This document shows positions 33,342 to 44,510 of a DNA stretch of 64,000 nt, piece by piece. Within the stretch, counting starts at the first letter, position 1; every line of letters begins with the position of its first letter. This stretch comes from Bacteroidaceae bacterium (GTDB lineage: Bacteria > Bacteroidota > Bacteroidia > Bacteroidales > Bacteroidaceae), in assembly GCA_017461605.1 (NCBI GenBank), contig JAFTXN010000007.1:124001-188000 (forward strand). Direction: 5' to 3'. The position numbers were made by a program, and so were the translations under genes. The notes beneath the pieces were generated by a model. The model was not told the DNA's origin. It did not search any database and was given only the letters and a program-made list of their open reading frames with translations.

Positions 33342-35975
33342 ATGGAATTAGCCAGTAAATACTCTCCCGAAGCTGTGGAGGGAAAGTGGTACCAATACTG
33401 GATGGACCACCATCTTTTCAGTTCGAAACCCGACGGACGCACCCCCTATACCGTGGTGATTCCCCCGCCCAACGTAACCGGCGTGCTGCACATGGGACAC
33501 ATGCTCAACAATACCATTCAGGACATCCTGGTGCGCAGAGCACGCATGGAGGGAAAGAACGCTTGCTGGGTGCCCGGCACCGACCACGCCTCCATTGCCA
33601 CCGAAGCCAAGGTGGTGAACCGCTTGGCCGAACGTGGTATCAAGAAGAGCGACCTCACCCGTGAAGAGTTTCTGAAACACGCTTGGGATTGGACCGAAGA
33701 GCATGGTGGCATCATTCTCAAACAGCTACGCCGCGTGGGAGCATCGTGCGACTGGGATCGCACGGCCTTCACCATGGACGAAGAGCGTTCGCAGAGTGTC
33801 ATCAAGGTGTTTGTGGACCTCTACAACAAGGGACTCATCTATCGCGGTGTGCGCATGGTCAACTGGGACCCCAAGGCACAGACAGCGCTGTCGGACGAGG
33901 AAGTAATCTACAAGGAAGAAAACTCCAAGCTCTACTATCTGCGCTATCGTGTGGAGGGCGACCCCGAAGGACGTTATGCCATCGTGGCCACCACACGCCC
34001 GGAGACCATCATGGGCGATACCGCGATGTGTATCAACCCCAACGACCCCAAGAACGAATGGCTGAAGGGCAAGAAAGTGATTGTGCCGCTGGTGAACCGC
34101 GTGATACCGGTGATCGAAGACGAATATGTGGATGTGGAATTCGGTACGGGATGTCTGAAAGTAACACCGGCTCACGATGTCAATGACTATATGTTGGGCG
34201 AAAAGCACAACCTGCAGAGCATCGACATCTTCAACGATGACGGAACACTCAGCTCCGAAGCCGGTCTCTACGTTGGCATGGACCGCTTTGATGTGCGCCG
34301 ACAAATCGAGGACGACCTCGTGGCAGCCGGACTCATGGAACGTGTGGAAGCCTATACCAACAAGGTGGGTTGCTCGGAGCGCACCGGTGTACCTATCGAA
34401 CCCAAACTGTCAATGCAGTGGTTCCTCAAAATGAAACACTTTGCCGACCTGGCACTGCCACCGGTGATGAACGACGACATCAAGTTCTATCCTGCAAAAT
34501 ACAAGAACACTTATCGCCACTGGTTGGAGAACATCAAGGACTGGTGCATCAGTCGCCAACTGTGGTGGGGACACCGCATCCCGGCTTACTACCTGCCCGA
34601 AGGCGGATATGTGGTAGCCGAAAACATTGACGATGCCGTGGCCCTGGCTCGCGAGAAGAGTGGCAACGCTGCTCTCACACAGGCCGATTTGCGTCAGGAC
34701 GAGGATGCTCTCGACACCTGGTTCTCCTCATGGCTCTGGCCCATCTCGCTTTTCAAGGGTATCAACCAACCGAACAACGAAGAGCTGTCCTACTATTATC
34801 CCACAGCCGACCTCGTAACCGGTCCCGACATCATATTCTTCTGGGTGGCACGCATGATTATGGCCGGCTACGAATACACCGGAAAGATGCCCTTCCGCAA
34901 TGTTTACTTCACCGGTATCGTACGCGACAACCAAGGCCGCAAGATGTCGAAGCAGCTGGGCAACTCACCCGACCCATTGGTGCTCATCGACAAGTTTGGT
35001 GCCGACGGTGTGCGTATGGGAATGATGCTCTCGGCTCCTGCCGGCAATGACATCCTGTTCGACGAAGCCCTCTGCGAACAAGGCCGCAACTTCTGCAACA
35101 AGATTTGGAATGCCTTCCGTCTCGTTCAGGGATGGCAGGTGGCCGATGTCGAACAACCCGAAACCGCCCGCATCGCTGTCGAATGGTTTGGTGCAAAGCT
35201 CCGCAAGAGTGCTGCCGACCTCAACGACTTGTTCAGTAAATATCGCTTGAGCGAGGCTTTGATGGAAGTGTATCACCTCTTCTGGGACGAATTCTCTGCA
35301 TGGCTGCTTGAGATGGTGAAACCGGCATACGGCAATCCCATCGATGCCAAGACCTACGCTGCAGTGCTCGGCTACTTCGATGATCTGCTGCACTTGTTGC
35401 ACCCCTTCATGCCCTTCATCACCGAAGAGCTGTGGCAGCACCTGTGCGAACGCCGTGAGGGCGAAAGCATCATGGTAAGTCCGCAAAACATTGCTACTCC
35501 CCATGACGATGATGCCCGCCTCATGGCCGACATCGAAGCCGTGAAGAGCGTGATTGCCGGAGTGCGTGCCGTGCGCAATCAGAAGAACATTCCGCAAAAG
35601 GAAGTGCTCGAGTTGCAAGTAGTAGGTGCCAACCCGCTGGCTGCCTACGACTGCATCATCACCAAGATGGCCAATGTGGCATCGGTAGATGTGGTTGATA
35701 GCAAAGGACAAGGCGCTGCAGCCTTCATGGTAGGCACCACCGAATTTGCTGTGTTGCTGGGCAACCTTATCGACATTGAGGCAGAAATAGCAAAAGCCAA
35801 AGCCGAACTGAAACACTTGCAAGGCTTCCTGGCCGGTATCGAGAAAAAACTCTCCAACGAGCGCTTCGTTGCCAACGCTCCTGCTGCTGTTGTCGAGCTG
35901 GAGCGCAAGAAACAAGCCGACGCACTCTCAAAGATTGCAACACTCAACGAAACGCTTGCTTCACTAAAGAAATAA
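33342..35975 (+). CDS. valS: Valyl-tRNA synthetase
   Basis: An 877-residue class I synthetase of normal length. It starts [20 protein letters not shown]; the HIGH-type motif is [14 protein letters not shown] (about 44-57), the editing domain spans about 190-340, and the KMSKS motif is in [14 protein letters not shown] (about 530-543). The anticodon-binding domain follows, and the C-terminal 65 residues form the ValRS coiled-coil arm ([20 protein letters not shown]). The ATG at 33342 gives the normal N-terminus; an earlier ATG at 33180 would add 54 unrelated residues and overlap the promoter. The GH84 gene starts only 23 bp downstream. Confidence 0.96.
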   Translation: MELASKYSPEAVEGKWYQYWMDHHLFSSKPDGRTPYTVVIPPPNVTGVLHMGHMLNNTIQDILVRRARMEGKNACWVPGTDHASIATEAKVVNRLAERGIKKSDLTREEFLKHAWDWTEEHGGIILKQLRRVGASCDWDRTAFTMDEERSQSVIKVFVDLYNKGLIYRGVRMVNWDPKAQTALSDEEVIYKEENSKLYYLRYRVEGDPEGRYAIVATTRPETIMGDTAMCINPNDPKNEWLKGKKVIVPLVNRVIPVIEDEYVDVEFGTGCLKVTPAHDVNDYMLGEKHNLQSIDIFNDDGTLSSEAGLYVGMDRFDVRRQIEDDLVAAGLMERVEAYTNKVGCSERTGVPIEPKLSMQWFLKMKHFADLALPPVMNDDIKFYPAKYKNTYRHWLENIKDWCISRQLWWGHRIPAYYLPEGGYVVAENIDDAVALAREKSGNAALTQADLRQDEDALDTWFSSWLWPISLFKGINQPNNEELSYYYPTADLVTGPDIIFFWVARMIMAGYEYTGKMPFRNVYFTGIVRDNQGRKMSKQLGNSPDPLVLIDKFGADGVRMGMMLSAPAGNDILFDEALCEQGRNFCNKIWNAFRLVQGWQVADVEQPETARIAVEWFGAKLRKSAADLNDLFSKYRLSEALMEVYHLFWDEFSAWLLEMVKPAYGNPIDAKTYAAVLGYFDDLLHLLHPFMPFITEELWQHLCERREGESIMVSPQNIATPHDDDARLMADIEAVKSVIAGVRAVRNQKNIPQKEVLELQVVGANPLAAYDCIITKMANVASVDVVDSKGQGAAAFMVGTTEFAVLLGNLIDIEAEIAKAKAELKHLQGFLAGIEKKLSNERFVANAPAAVVELERKKQADALSKIATLNETLASLKK

Positions 35976-35998
35976 TCACCTTAAACAATATCAAAAAT

Positions 35999-38900
35999 AT
36001 GAAAAGAACACTCTTAACCTCGGTTTTTGCATGCATGGCATTTGCATGGACCGGTGAGATGCGTGCAGACAATGTTTACACCATCTATCCCATACCGCAG
36101 GAACAAGTCATGGTAGATGAAAATCCATGGTGGGATGGCGGTAAATATGAAGTGGTATGTGAAGAAGGCATTGACCGTGCTACAAAAGTACGACTGCTGA
36201 ACATCTTGTTTGCCAGTGGTGCCTCTGCTCCCGGATGGAATGCTCCGGAAGATTTTGATGCTTTGGTTGATGCCATCCCAACAAAAGCCACAGGTACAAA
36301 ATGGCCGGTGATCTATCTTGGCATCAACGGCTCCGGTGGAGCTGCCGACGCCAAAGCCACGGCAAAAGGTCTCTCGCGTGAAGTCTTCACGCAAGAAGGT
36401 AAATATGACCGTCATCTGCTGAGTATCTCCAACTCCGGAGACGAATACAACAGCGCCGACTTCATCATCTTGGGTGAACACACGGATGCCGTGTTCCATG
36501 GATTGGCCTCATTGGAGCAAATTTTCGAACAGAGGGAAAGTATGGATAAGATACAAGCCGTTACTATTTACGACTATGCCGACCAGCAAAGTCGTGGATT
36601 GGTGGAAGGATATTACGGCTACCCTTATACCATTGCCGTGAAGAAGGACTTGATGCGCTTCATGATGCGTTACAAAATGAACACCTATCTCTACGGAGCC
36701 AAGAGCGACCCGTATCATTCACAGTATTGGAAGGATGCTTATCCCACAACGCTTACAGACGAACAGGTAAAGAATGGATGGCTTTCACAAGATATGGTGC
36801 GCGAAATTTCAGCTGTATCTGCAGAAACGAAGGTTAACTTCATCTGGGCCATCCACCCCGGAAATGACTTCACCGGCAGCAGTACGGTAATCAACGATAT
36901 CATGGGCAAGTTTACCAAGATGCATGCCCTCGGTGTGCGCCAGTTTGCTGTGTTTGTGGACGACGTTTCGGTTCCCGGCGATGCAGCGACCCACACACTG
37001 AATGCCAATCGTCTGACTCAGTTGCAACGCGAAATCGAAGCCAAATGGAATGCTGAAGGAGCCGTAGCAACTGATACAGTGAAACCTGTGCATTTCGTAC
37101 CGCAAGTATATGCTTCTTCGTTTGTTAATGCCGATGTGCGCCGTTCGTTCTTCAATGCTTTGTCCACCGTTCCTGCTAACGTAACCATCTACACCACAGG
37201 TTGGGGTGTATGGACCGTGCCCAACAGTAACGACCTCAAGGTGGTGAAAGATGACCTTGGCCGCAACGTGGCCTGGTGGTGGAACTATCCGTGTAACGAC
37301 AACGCTGATGGACAAATCTACCCTATGGACATGTATTCCAACTTCTATGACCTGCCTGCCGTCGACGCCAACGCACGCATGGAGAGCGATCTTCAACATG
37401 GTTTGGGCATCGTGAGCAACCCGATGCAGCAGGGTGAAGTATCTAAAACGGCTCTCTTCAGCGTAGCCGACTATGCTTGGAACAACAGCGGATTTAAGAA
37501 CATCGAGAGCTGGAACGCTTCATTCAAGGCCGTGGTGAGCAGCGAAGAATTTGCCAAGGCTTATCAAACTTTGGCCTACTATCTGCGATACAACGACCCC
37601 GAAGAACTGAAGACCGTAATCAATGCCTACAAGGCTTCACTCAGCAGCGGAAATCCGAAGCCCGATGCACTCAGAGCGAAGATGGAAGAAGTGTTGCAGG
37701 CATGCAACGTGTTGGTAGGTCTTAAAGACTCTGAGGTGGAAAGCGACCGTTTGCTCTATAACGACCTTGCACCCTGGTTGCTCAAACTGCAACAGATGGC
37801 TTCCAGTGTCAAGGAGTTGCTGAACATTGCATCAATGAGTAACGCAGACAATGCTAAATGGGAGACATTTGTACCCGAACTCAAAAATATCAACGCACTC
37901 GATACCAGTGAGCATTACACAGCCTTTGCACTCGAAGGCATGGGCAACAGTATCTCCGTATCACAGCGTCAATCACAACCCAGCGAGTTATATCTCTATC
38001 CCTTTGTAAAGGATTTCAAAACCACTGCACTTGGCGATTTCTTCACTCCCAAGAGCGGCGATGAACTGCTGACCAACGTCGATGGTATCCGCGCTGTCAA
38101 AGGAAGTGCTACCGGAGTGGTGTATATCAATATGCCCAACACAAAACTCAATAAGGGCGAATATGTCGGACTCACACTGGGTACAGCCATGCAGTGCACA
38201 AGCATTACGCTCGATGAGAGTCTGCTACAAAACTTTTCGCTCATTTATTCGCCTAACGGAAAACAGTGGGTGCGCGTAGAGAGTGTAGCAGAAGTGCCCT
38301 CTGTTATCAAGCACATAGCTTTCATCAACGAGGGCAATGAAGCACAAACACTTTCACTCTCAAAAACAAAATTCTGCATCAATCTCCCCACATTGCCCAA
38401 AATATCTTCGGCCACAGCACCCGAAAACACTTTTTGGGAAAACCACAATGCAAACCTCTTCATCGATGGTGATTACAGCACTTTCTGCACACTGAACCGT
38501 AATCAGCAGAACGGCGACGCTTATACCGTAACACTGGCTGCACAGACCGCCATCACCGACGTGAGAGTATATGTAGGAACTACCAATGGTGACTATATGA
38601 ACACAGGCAAGGTGCAAGTAAGCACAGATGGCAAGAAATGGAGCGACTTAAAGATAAAAGGAACGTCACAAACCACTTTCGGCATTAACAAAATGAAGAC
38701 ACTTAATGCTGACGTGAAGTATATCGACATGGAGGGAGCCGACATTCAAGCGAAGTATGTACGCCTATATGTGCAGAGTGCTAATACGAGCAAGTGGTTG
38801 CGTCTGTACGAAATCGAAGTCAACAAGCAAAGTTTGCTTGAGGCCTGCGAACATGTCTGCATCGATGCTGAAGGAACTGAAGTTGCAACACTCAATGATG

Positions 38901-39463
38901 GTCTAGGCCACAGCGGATGCAACGATGCCATAGGCGCATTGACCTACCGCTTCCAACAAATTTATCCCCTGAAGCGAGTACTGATATACCAAGATGCAAG
39001 TACCGAAGGGGGCAATACCAAAATTCTGGCTACCACCGATGGTAAGGAGTGGACCAATGTCGGAACGCTCTCGGACCATGTAACCGAAATTAATTTCGAC
39101 AACATGCCTTGGGCACTTGCCATGAAAATTGAATGGAGCGGTGCTGCGCCTGCCATCTATGAAATAGTGGAAGAGACAGACAAGACGCAAGCACCGACTA
39201 TCACTGACATTCGCACAACGCAGCAGGCAGCCACCGAACTGCCGGTTTTTAAGAACGGCCGTCTGCACCTCAACGCTACTCAAGGCATGAAACAAATCTG
39301 CCTTTATGGAGCGGACGGCAAATTACTCGCACGTCAGGCCTGCGGCGGAAGCCACGAAGCTGTGCTGACAGTGCCCGGCGTATCGGCCGGAAGCGTAGTG
39401 CTGGTACAGGTTACGCTCCAGAATGGCACCACTGCCGTGCACAAGGTGATGGCCGGTAGATAA
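35999..39463 (+). CDS. GH84 beta-N-acetylhexosaminidase with type IX sorting tail
   Basis: A 1154-residue secreted glycosidase. A signal peptide (about 1-24) is followed by a GH20/GH84 N-terminal alpha/beta domain (about 25-185) and the GH84 catalytic barrel (about 190-480). The barrel has GLVEGYYGYPY, LYGAKSDPYHSQYWKDAYP and the catalytic Asp pair in FAVFVDDVSVPG (about 320). A helical region follows (500-620), then two discoidin-like carbohydrate-binding segments (about 800-1060; SATAPENTFWENHNANLFID and similar). The last 80 residues (LPVFKNGRLHLNAT to the end) look like a type A T9SS sorting domain. It removes terminal GlcNAc from host glycans or glycosaminoglycans. It lies 23 bp after valS. 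Confidence 0.9.
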   Translation: MKRTLLTSVFACMAFAWTGEMRADNVYTIYPIPQEQVMVDENPWWDGGKYEVVCEEGIDRATKVRLLNILFASGASAPGWNAPEDFDALVDAIPTKATGTKWPVIYLGINGSGGAADAKATAKGLSREVFTQEGKYDRHLLSISNSGDEYNSADFIILGEHTDAVFHGLASLEQIFEQRESMDKIQAVTIYDYADQQSRGLVEGYYGYPYTIAVKKDLMRFMMRYKMNTYLYGAKSDPYHSQYWKDAYPTTLTDEQVKNGWLSQDMVREISAVSAETKVNFIWAIHPGNDFTGSSTVINDIMGKFTKMHALGVRQFAVFVDDVSVPGDAATHTLNANRLTQLQREIEAKWNAEGAVATDTVKPVHFVPQVYASSFVNADVRRSFFNALSTVPANVTIYTTGWGVWTVPNSNDLKVVKDDLGRNVAWWWNYPCNDNADGQIYPMDMYSNFYDLPAVDANARMESDLQHGLGIVSNPMQQGEVSKTALFSVADYAWNNSGFKNIESWNASFKAVVSSEEFAKAYQTLAYYLRYNDPEELKTVINAYKASLSSGNPKPDALRAKMEEVLQACNVLVGLKDSEVESDRLLYNDLAPWLLKLQQMASSVKELLNIASMSNADNAKWETFVPELKNINALDTSEHYTAFALEGMGNSISVSQRQSQPSELYLYPFVKDFKTTALGDFFTPKSGDELLTNVDGIRAVKGSATGVVYINMPNTKLNKGEYVGLTLGTAMQCTSITLDESLLQNFSLIYSPNGKQWVRVESVAEVPSVIKHIAFINEGNEAQTLSLSKTKFCINLPTLPKISSATAPENTFWENHNANLFIDGDYSTFCTLNRNQQNGDAYTVTLAAQTAITDVRVYVGTTNGDYMNTGKVQVSTDGKKWSDLKIKGTSQTTFGINKMKTLNADVKYIDMEGADIQAKYVRLYVQSANTSKWLRLYEIEVNKQSLLEACEHVCIDAEGTEVATLNDGLGHSGCNDAIGALTYRFQQIYPLKRVLIYQDASTEGGNTKILATTDGKEWTNVGTLSDHVTEINFDNMPWALAMKIEWSGAAPAIYEIVEETDKTQAPTITDIRTTQQAATELPVFKNGRLHLNATQGMKQICLYGADGKLLARQACGGSHEAVLTVPGVSAGSVVLVQVTLQNGTTAVHKVMAGR

Positions 39464-39521
39464 GAAAACAACCGGTGCACTTCATATCCCAACAATGTTC
39501 AACCAATAAAAACAAGATGAC

Positions 39522-40070
39522 ATGAAAAAATTGCTCTTAACCCTGTTGGTGGCAGTATCAGCGCTGACTGCCAATGCACAGATCTATGTGGGAGGCGAAG
39601 TGGGACTGTGGCGAAACAACAAAGCAGAAACCACGGATTTCACCATCCAACCCGAAGTGGGTTACAACCTGAGCGACCATTGGGCCATCGGCTTGAATAT
39701 AGGTTATGCCCATAGTTACAAGGAGGGTTCAAGCGTCAACGGATTTATTGCTATGCCTTATGCCCGCTACACCTACTACGAGTGGGGCATAGTCAACCTA
39801 TTCCTTGATGGCGGATTTGGTTTCAATACCTATAAGCACCAAGATGCAGACGAAGCCAACAATGCTTGGCAAGTGGGGATATCTCCCGGATTATCTGTGA
39901 AAGTAGCGAAAAATCTCAGTTTTGTGGCACACTTGGGTTTCTTGGGCTATCGTGATTCCGATAGCGACTTACCAGCTGGCAATGCATCCGTTAGCGCTTT
40001 CGGTGACGATGGCTTCGGATTTCGACTGAGCGGAAACGATGTGCGCTTCGGACTGTATTACAATTTCTGA
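39522..40070 (+). CDS. Small outer-membrane beta-barrel protein
   Basis: A 182-residue exported protein with signal peptide MKKLLLTLLVAVSALTANA and an eight-stranded-type barrel: alternating strands such as IYVGGEVGLWRNN, FTIQPEVGYNLSDHWAIGLN and FLDGGFGFNTYKHQ, ending in the BAM-style aromatic terminus VRFGLYYNF. It resembles the small OmpW/OmpA-barrel proteins with DUF-type domains; the function is unknown. It follows the GH84 gene by 58 bp and precedes a strong terminator. Confidence 0.85.
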   Translation: MKKLLLTLLVAVSALTANAQIYVGGEVGLWRNNKAETTDFTIQPEVGYNLSDHWAIGLNIGYAHSYKEGSSVNGFIAMPYARYTYYEWGIVNLFLDGGFGFNTYKHQDADEANNAWQVGISPGLSVKVAKNLSFVAHLGFLGYRDSDSDLPAGNASVSAFGDDGFGFRLSGNDVRFGLYYNF

Positions 40071-40140
40071 TGTAAGCCACAGAATTGATATCGCAAAGTA
40101 AAAACGTTGCCACATGCAATAGAATTTACTTATACCAACC

Positions 40141-40181
40141 AAAAAAGCGAGAAACTCATCCGAGCTTCTCGCTTTTGTTTT
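40141..40181 (+). terminator. Terminator of the valS - GH84 - barrel series
   Basis: AAAAGCGAGAA paired with TTCTCGCTTTT, then GTTTTC; A-rich on the other side. Confidence 0.85.
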
Positions 40182-40286
40182 CTTATTTACCATGCAGCAC
40201 GCAATGTGTAATCAAAGACGCGAAAGCGTGCTACGAAAGCCTAAATGATGTAGTTTACAATGAGATGAGAATGATTGGGAAAGCTC

Positions 40287-41489
40287 TTAAATGCTTCCGA
40301 ACTCTTTGGCCAATCCTCCTTCGCTGGTTTCGCGATAAAGGGAGGGGAGGTCATGACCGGTCTGCTTCATCACCTCAACAGCCTTGTCATAGGAGATGCG
40401 ATGCACACCTTCAGCATAGGTAGCATAGATGTTGGCATCAAGTGCACGAGCTGCGGCATGCGCATTACGCTCAATGCAGGGTATCTGCACAAGTCCACAG
40501 ATGGGATCACAGGTCATGCCAAGATGGTGTTCAAGCCCCATTTCGGCTGCATACTCGGTTGCGGCCAAACTACCACCAAACAGGTAGTTGGCAGCCGCAG
40601 CAGCCATGGCGCATGCTACGCCCACTTCGGCTTGGCATCCGGCTTCGGCGCCACTGATGCTGGCACGCGCCTTGGCTATATTACCCACAAGGCCGGCAGT
40701 TGCTAAGGCATGAAGCATTCGTTTCTGCGGGAAGTGACGGGTGCGGTGGAGGTGATAGAGCACTGCAGGCAGTACGCCGCTGGCTCCACAGGTAGGAGCC
40801 GTCACGATGCGTCCACCGGAGGCATTCTCCTCGCTGACTGCCAGGGCATAAGCAAAGACAAGTCCGCGACTCTGCAGGTTAGGACCATAGCCGGAGGCTT
40901 TTATGTAATATTGGGGAGCTTTACGCTTCAAGTTGAGACAACCGGGCAAAACGCCTTCGTGCTCAATGCCGCGTTCCACAGCTTGGCACATCACATTCCA
41001 CACTTCTTCCAAATAATCCCAAATATCGCTCTCCTCACAGTGTTGCACGTATTCCCAATAGCTCTGTCCACGGTCTTCGCACCATCTCTTAATGTCAAGC
41101 AGGTGATCGAGATCATAGATTTCCTCACTCTGCATACAATCTTTCCCTTCCTCAGCCAAGGCTCCACCGCCCACGCTGTAAACGGTCCAAGCATCGTGAG
41201 GATTACCTTCAGCATCGAGGACTTCAAATTTCATGCCGTTGGGATGAAAGGAGGGCACAATGTCTGCTCGCCAAACAATCTCGGTACGCTGTTCGCCAAG
41301 TACACAATTGACAGCCCAGTCGGTAAGGTGCCCCTTACCGGTGGCTGCAAGGCTGCCATAGAGTGTTACACGAAAACGCGTTGCCTCGGGATGGCGTTCA
41401 AGATATTTCTCGGCAGCGGTGCGCGGTCCCATGGTGTGGCTGCTGCTAGGACCAGAGCCTATGCGATAGAGTTCTTTTAGAGTTTTCAT
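40287..41489 (-). CDS. sdaA: L-serine ammonia-lyase, single-chain iron-sulfur type
   Basis: A 400-residue [4Fe-4S] serine dehydratase converting L-serine to pyruvate and ammonia. The beta domain (about 1-150) starts [20 protein letters not shown]. The alpha domain holds the cluster-ligand cysteines in [13 protein letters not shown] (about 232), [20 protein letters not shown] (about 284) and [15 protein letters not shown] (about 325). Alpha and beta parts are fused, as in E. coli SdaA, and length is slightly below the usual 450. fbp ends 59 bp upstream on the same strand, so serine breakdown and gluconeogenesis may be cotranscribed. Confidence 0.94.
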   Translation of the reverse strand: MKTLKELYRIGSGPSSSHTMGPRTAAEKYLERHPEATRFRVTLYGSLAATGKGHLTDWAVNCVLGEQRTEIVWRADIVPSFHPNGMKFEVLDAEGNPHDAWTVYSVGGGALAEEGKDCMQSEEIYDLDHLLDIKRWCEDRGQSYWEYVQHCEESDIWDYLEEVWNVMCQAVERGIEHEGVLPGCLNLKRKAPQYYIKASGYGPNLQSRGLVFAYALAVSEENASGGRIVTAPTCGASGVLPAVLYHLHRTRHFPQKRMLHALATAGLVGNIAKARASISGAEAGCQAEVGVACAMAAAAANYLFGGSLAATEYAAEMGLEHHLGMTCDPICGLVQIPCIERNAHAAARALDANIYATYAEGVHRISYDKAVEVMKQTGHDLPSLYRETSEGGLAKEFGSI

Positions 41490-41548
41490 ATTGTTGTGTA
41501 TGTGTTGGTATGAGTTGTGTACGTGTTTCTACTTGCAGTATAACTTAA

Positions 41549-43537
41549 TTAACTCTCCTTGATTAAGCCTTTGCGATAGGCCTTGAAGAGTTTTTGCAGG
41601 TCATCGATTTGTATACGTATCTTTTCGCCGACATCTGTATCATTGACTCGTTCACGGCGACCGGTCATCTCAACAATCTGCGTGGTGCTCCGGATGTCTG
41701 TGCCGAGACGAATGGCTTCTTCCGTGGAATGGAAAGGTTCGTGTTGTACGAGCTGAAAACCACGACTGTGGTAGACGAGGGTGTAACCTGCTATACCGGT
41801 GGTGTCATGATAAGCCTTGGCAAATCCACCATCGATCACCATGAGACGACCTTCGGCTTTGATGGGATTTTCTCCCTTACCGGCTCTCACGGGTACATGT
41901 CCGTTGATGATGTGCCTGTGTTGGCCTTTCACCTCGAAGTCGTCAAGTATGGCATCACAGATGGCAGCATTGTCGCGCAACTTGTAGTACCATCCTTTCT
42001 CCTCAACGTGCGTGCTCTTGTCGGCAATGAGGTAGCGCTCGAAGGTGGCCATCTTTCCCTTGTCGAAGAGGGGAGAGTTTTTACCACACCAGAGATACCA
42101 GAAATAGTCACGTGCATATTCCTGCTCGCCTTCCTCGGCTGCATCGTCGAAGGCGGCTCTAACCATCTGCTCGACACGCATCATGAGTTCGCGGCCCTTG
42201 ACTGGTGTTCCGCCCAACATCACTTCGCGCAGACTGCCGTCCTCGTTAAGGGGCACAGAAGCATGAAAGAGGAGGTTGGAATTGAAGACAGAATACATAC
42301 TACCACGCGATAGTAAGCAAGCCACGTGGCGTTGCAGACGTTCGGAGATGAGGAACGAATGCTGCAAGCGAGTCATCAGTTCGCTCTCTTCGGGGGTCAG
42401 CACTTCAGGATGCAAAGGGTCAAGGGTAGGGAGATGCTTGTCGCGTAGTTCATAGCATGCATCACCAAGTCGAACTATACCTTTGGTCTTGTCAATGTGT
42501 TGTACCAAACAACGATCCAGCATTTCCCATTCAGGATGCGCCTGACTGATTTGTGCTTCGAGCTTGAACTGTATCAAAGTAATGGCCTTGTGCATTTGGG
42601 CAATGAGCCGCAAATCCTTTTCGCTAAGACGATTGTTGGTCTCTTCGACTTTCGGTACAAAAATCTCACAAGGGTCGTCAGCATAAGTTTCCATGGCAAA
42701 TCGTGCCAATGGAACCATGTTGATGCCGTAACCTTCTTCCAACGTACCTGTGTTGGCATAGCGCAGAGAGAGGCGCAACACACTGGCTATACAGCAGAGA
42801 TTGCCGGCTGCTGCTCCCATCCACAAGATATCATGGTTGCCCCACTCAATGTCCAAGTGATGATAGCTACAAAGCGTGTCCATGATGAGGTGAGCACCGG
42901 GGCCTCGATCGTAGATATCGCCCAAAATGTGCAGGCGGTCAATGGAAAGACGCTGTATGAGATGACACATGGCCACAATGAAGTTGTCGGCTTGGCGGGT
43001 AATAATCACACTGCGTATGATAACATTGAGATAATCCTGCTTATTGTGGTCGTCAGCCGATTCGTGCAACAATTCCTCAATGATATAGGCAAATTCTTCG
43101 GGCAAACTTTTGCGGACTTTCGAACGAGTGTATTTCGAAGAGACACTACGACACACCGTGATGAGTCTTTCGAGGGTAGTCTGATAGTATTCTGTGAGAT
43201 TACTCTGTTCGTGCTTGATCAATTCCAGCTTTTGTTCCGGATAATAAATCAATGTACACAGATCTTTCTTTTCTTGCTCCGTCAAAGTATCGCCAAAAAG
43301 TTCGTTTACCTTGCGCTTGATGTTGCCCGAAGCATTTCGCAGTACGTGTAAAAAAGCCTCGTGCTCACCGTGCAAATCAGCCAGAAAGTGCTCGGTAGGC
43401 TTGGGGAGATGTAAAATGGCTTCGAGGTTGATGATTTCAGTGGTAACACGTGAAATGGTAGGAAAGTCGCGGGCCAAAAGTCGCAAATAGCGCAAATCGT
43501 CCTTGACACTTTTGAGAGATGTGTGCGATGCCAACAT
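41549..43537 (-). CDS. fbp: Fructose-1,6-bisphosphatase, class III
   Basis: A 662-residue class III FBPase, the large metallophosphoesterase-type enzyme found in Bacillus and Bacteroidetes. Metal-binding motifs are FLADLHGEHEAFLHV (about 49-63), HILGDIYDRGPGAHLIMDTL (about 185-205) and WGNHDILWMGAAAGN (about 210-225), with INGHVPVRAGKGENP near residue 560. It hydrolyses fructose-1,6-bisphosphate in gluconeogenesis. The ATG at 43535-43537 is used because the upstream 42 codons do not resemble the family. sdaA follows downstream. Confidence 0.94.
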   Translation of the reverse strand: MLASHTSLKSVKDDLRYLRLLARDFPTISRVTTEIINLEAILHLPKPTEHFLADLHGEHEAFLHVLRNASGNIKRKVNELFGDTLTEQEKKDLCTLIYYPEQKLELIKHEQSNLTEYYQTTLERLITVCRSVSSKYTRSKVRKSLPEEFAYIIEELLHESADDHNKQDYLNVIIRSVIITRQADNFIVAMCHLIQRLSIDRLHILGDIYDRGPGAHLIMDTLCSYHHLDIEWGNHDILWMGAAAGNLCCIASVLRLSLRYANTGTLEEGYGINMVPLARFAMETYADDPCEIFVPKVEETNNRLSEKDLRLIAQMHKAITLIQFKLEAQISQAHPEWEMLDRCLVQHIDKTKGIVRLGDACYELRDKHLPTLDPLHPEVLTPEESELMTRLQHSFLISERLQRHVACLLSRGSMYSVFNSNLLFHASVPLNEDGSLREVMLGGTPVKGRELMMRVEQMVRAAFDDAAEEGEQEYARDYFWYLWCGKNSPLFDKGKMATFERYLIADKSTHVEEKGWYYKLRDNAAICDAILDDFEVKGQHRHIINGHVPVRAGKGENPIKAEGRLMVIDGGFAKAYHDTTGIAGYTLVYHSRGFQLVQHEPFHSTEEAIRLGTDIRSTTQIVEMTGRRERVNDTDVGEKIRIQIDDLQKLFKAYRKGLIKES

Positions 43538-43834
43538 AATGGTTTGTGTATTTTGGAAGCGAAGATAGTGAAAGCTTGGCGAAAATCGCTCAAAATGCAC
43601 AAATGTTTTACCAATGCTTGCTGAACTTTTGTCGGACAGACGACAAGTATGAATGCACAACACAAAAAGTTGGGCCGCCCGTTTCGCAACGGACAGCCCA
43701 AGTGTTTTTGATAGGTATTAGTTCTTTAAGGTAAAAAGATTGTTTTGATAACGGCGCAAAGTTGGGCTTTTCAGCTAAACTATGCAAGGCCCTAATATAT
43801 GCTGTGCGGCATACTTAAGCACAGAATGTGCAAT

Positions 43835-44464
43835 TTATTCGGGTTCGCCTTTGAGTACGGGTAAATGAAGCCCGTATTTCACAGCCAAAAGTCGCATCAG
43901 GATGACAGTAGCACCACAGATGAGTCCGGATGCAATAGTATCAAGGCCACACATGTGGTAACAAATGCCATACACGATTCCTCCGATTACGCAGGCCAGA
44001 GCATAAATTTCTTTACGGAAAATCAATGGAACCTCGTTTATAAACACATCGCGGAAGACACCGCCGGCAGCACCGGTAATAGCTCCCATAATGATAGCTA
44101 CCCAAAATGGATATTCAGCCGGTGCAGTCAGTGTTTTCTCAATGCCTGTTACAGTGAAGAGTGCCAAACCGATGGTGTCGAAAAGGAACCATGTGTTGTT
44201 CTGTCGCACCAAAAGACGGCGAAAGGTGATTACCCATAACAATGCAATAGCGGAACAGATAAGATAGAAGGAGTTGGTCATCCAAAAGATCTGATTGCCC
44301 AACATGAGGTCGCGCATTGTTCCTCCGCCGATGGCTGTCACGACACCTACTACGTATGCACCAAACAAATCGAAACGCTTGGCCGAAGCAAGACGGATAC
44401 CGGAGATAGCAAAGGCCAGTGTACCAATAAAATCAAGTACCTGAGTGAAAGTAATTTCTATCAT
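43835..44464 (-). CDS. TRIC-like trimeric cation channel family protein (UPF0126)
   Basis: A 209-residue inner-membrane protein with seven hydrophobic segments in two repeated UPF0126 halves. Each half carries the Gly-rich kinked helix motif: VGVVTAIGGGTMRDLMLG in the first and MGAITGAAGGVFRDVFINEV in the second. This is the signature of prokaryotic TRIC channels, which pass potassium and similar cations. It is the last gene of the leftward fucosidase - plug - hydroxyacid dehydrogenase cluster, 46 bp after the dehydrogenase. Confidence 0.92.
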   Translation of the reverse strand: MIEITFTQVLDFIGTLAFAISGIRLASAKRFDLFGAYVVGVVTAIGGGTMRDLMLGNQIFWMTNSFYLICSAIALLWVITFRRLLVRQNNTWFLFDTIGLALFTVTGIEKTLTAPAEYPFWVAIIMGAITGAAGGVFRDVFINEVPLIFRKEIYALACVIGGIVYGICYHMCGLDTIASGLICGATVILMRLLAVKYGLHLPVLKGEPE

Positions 44465-44510
44465 AATTATTTATTTTACAAAAGATGCTGTTACACTTCA
44501 AAAACGTTTA

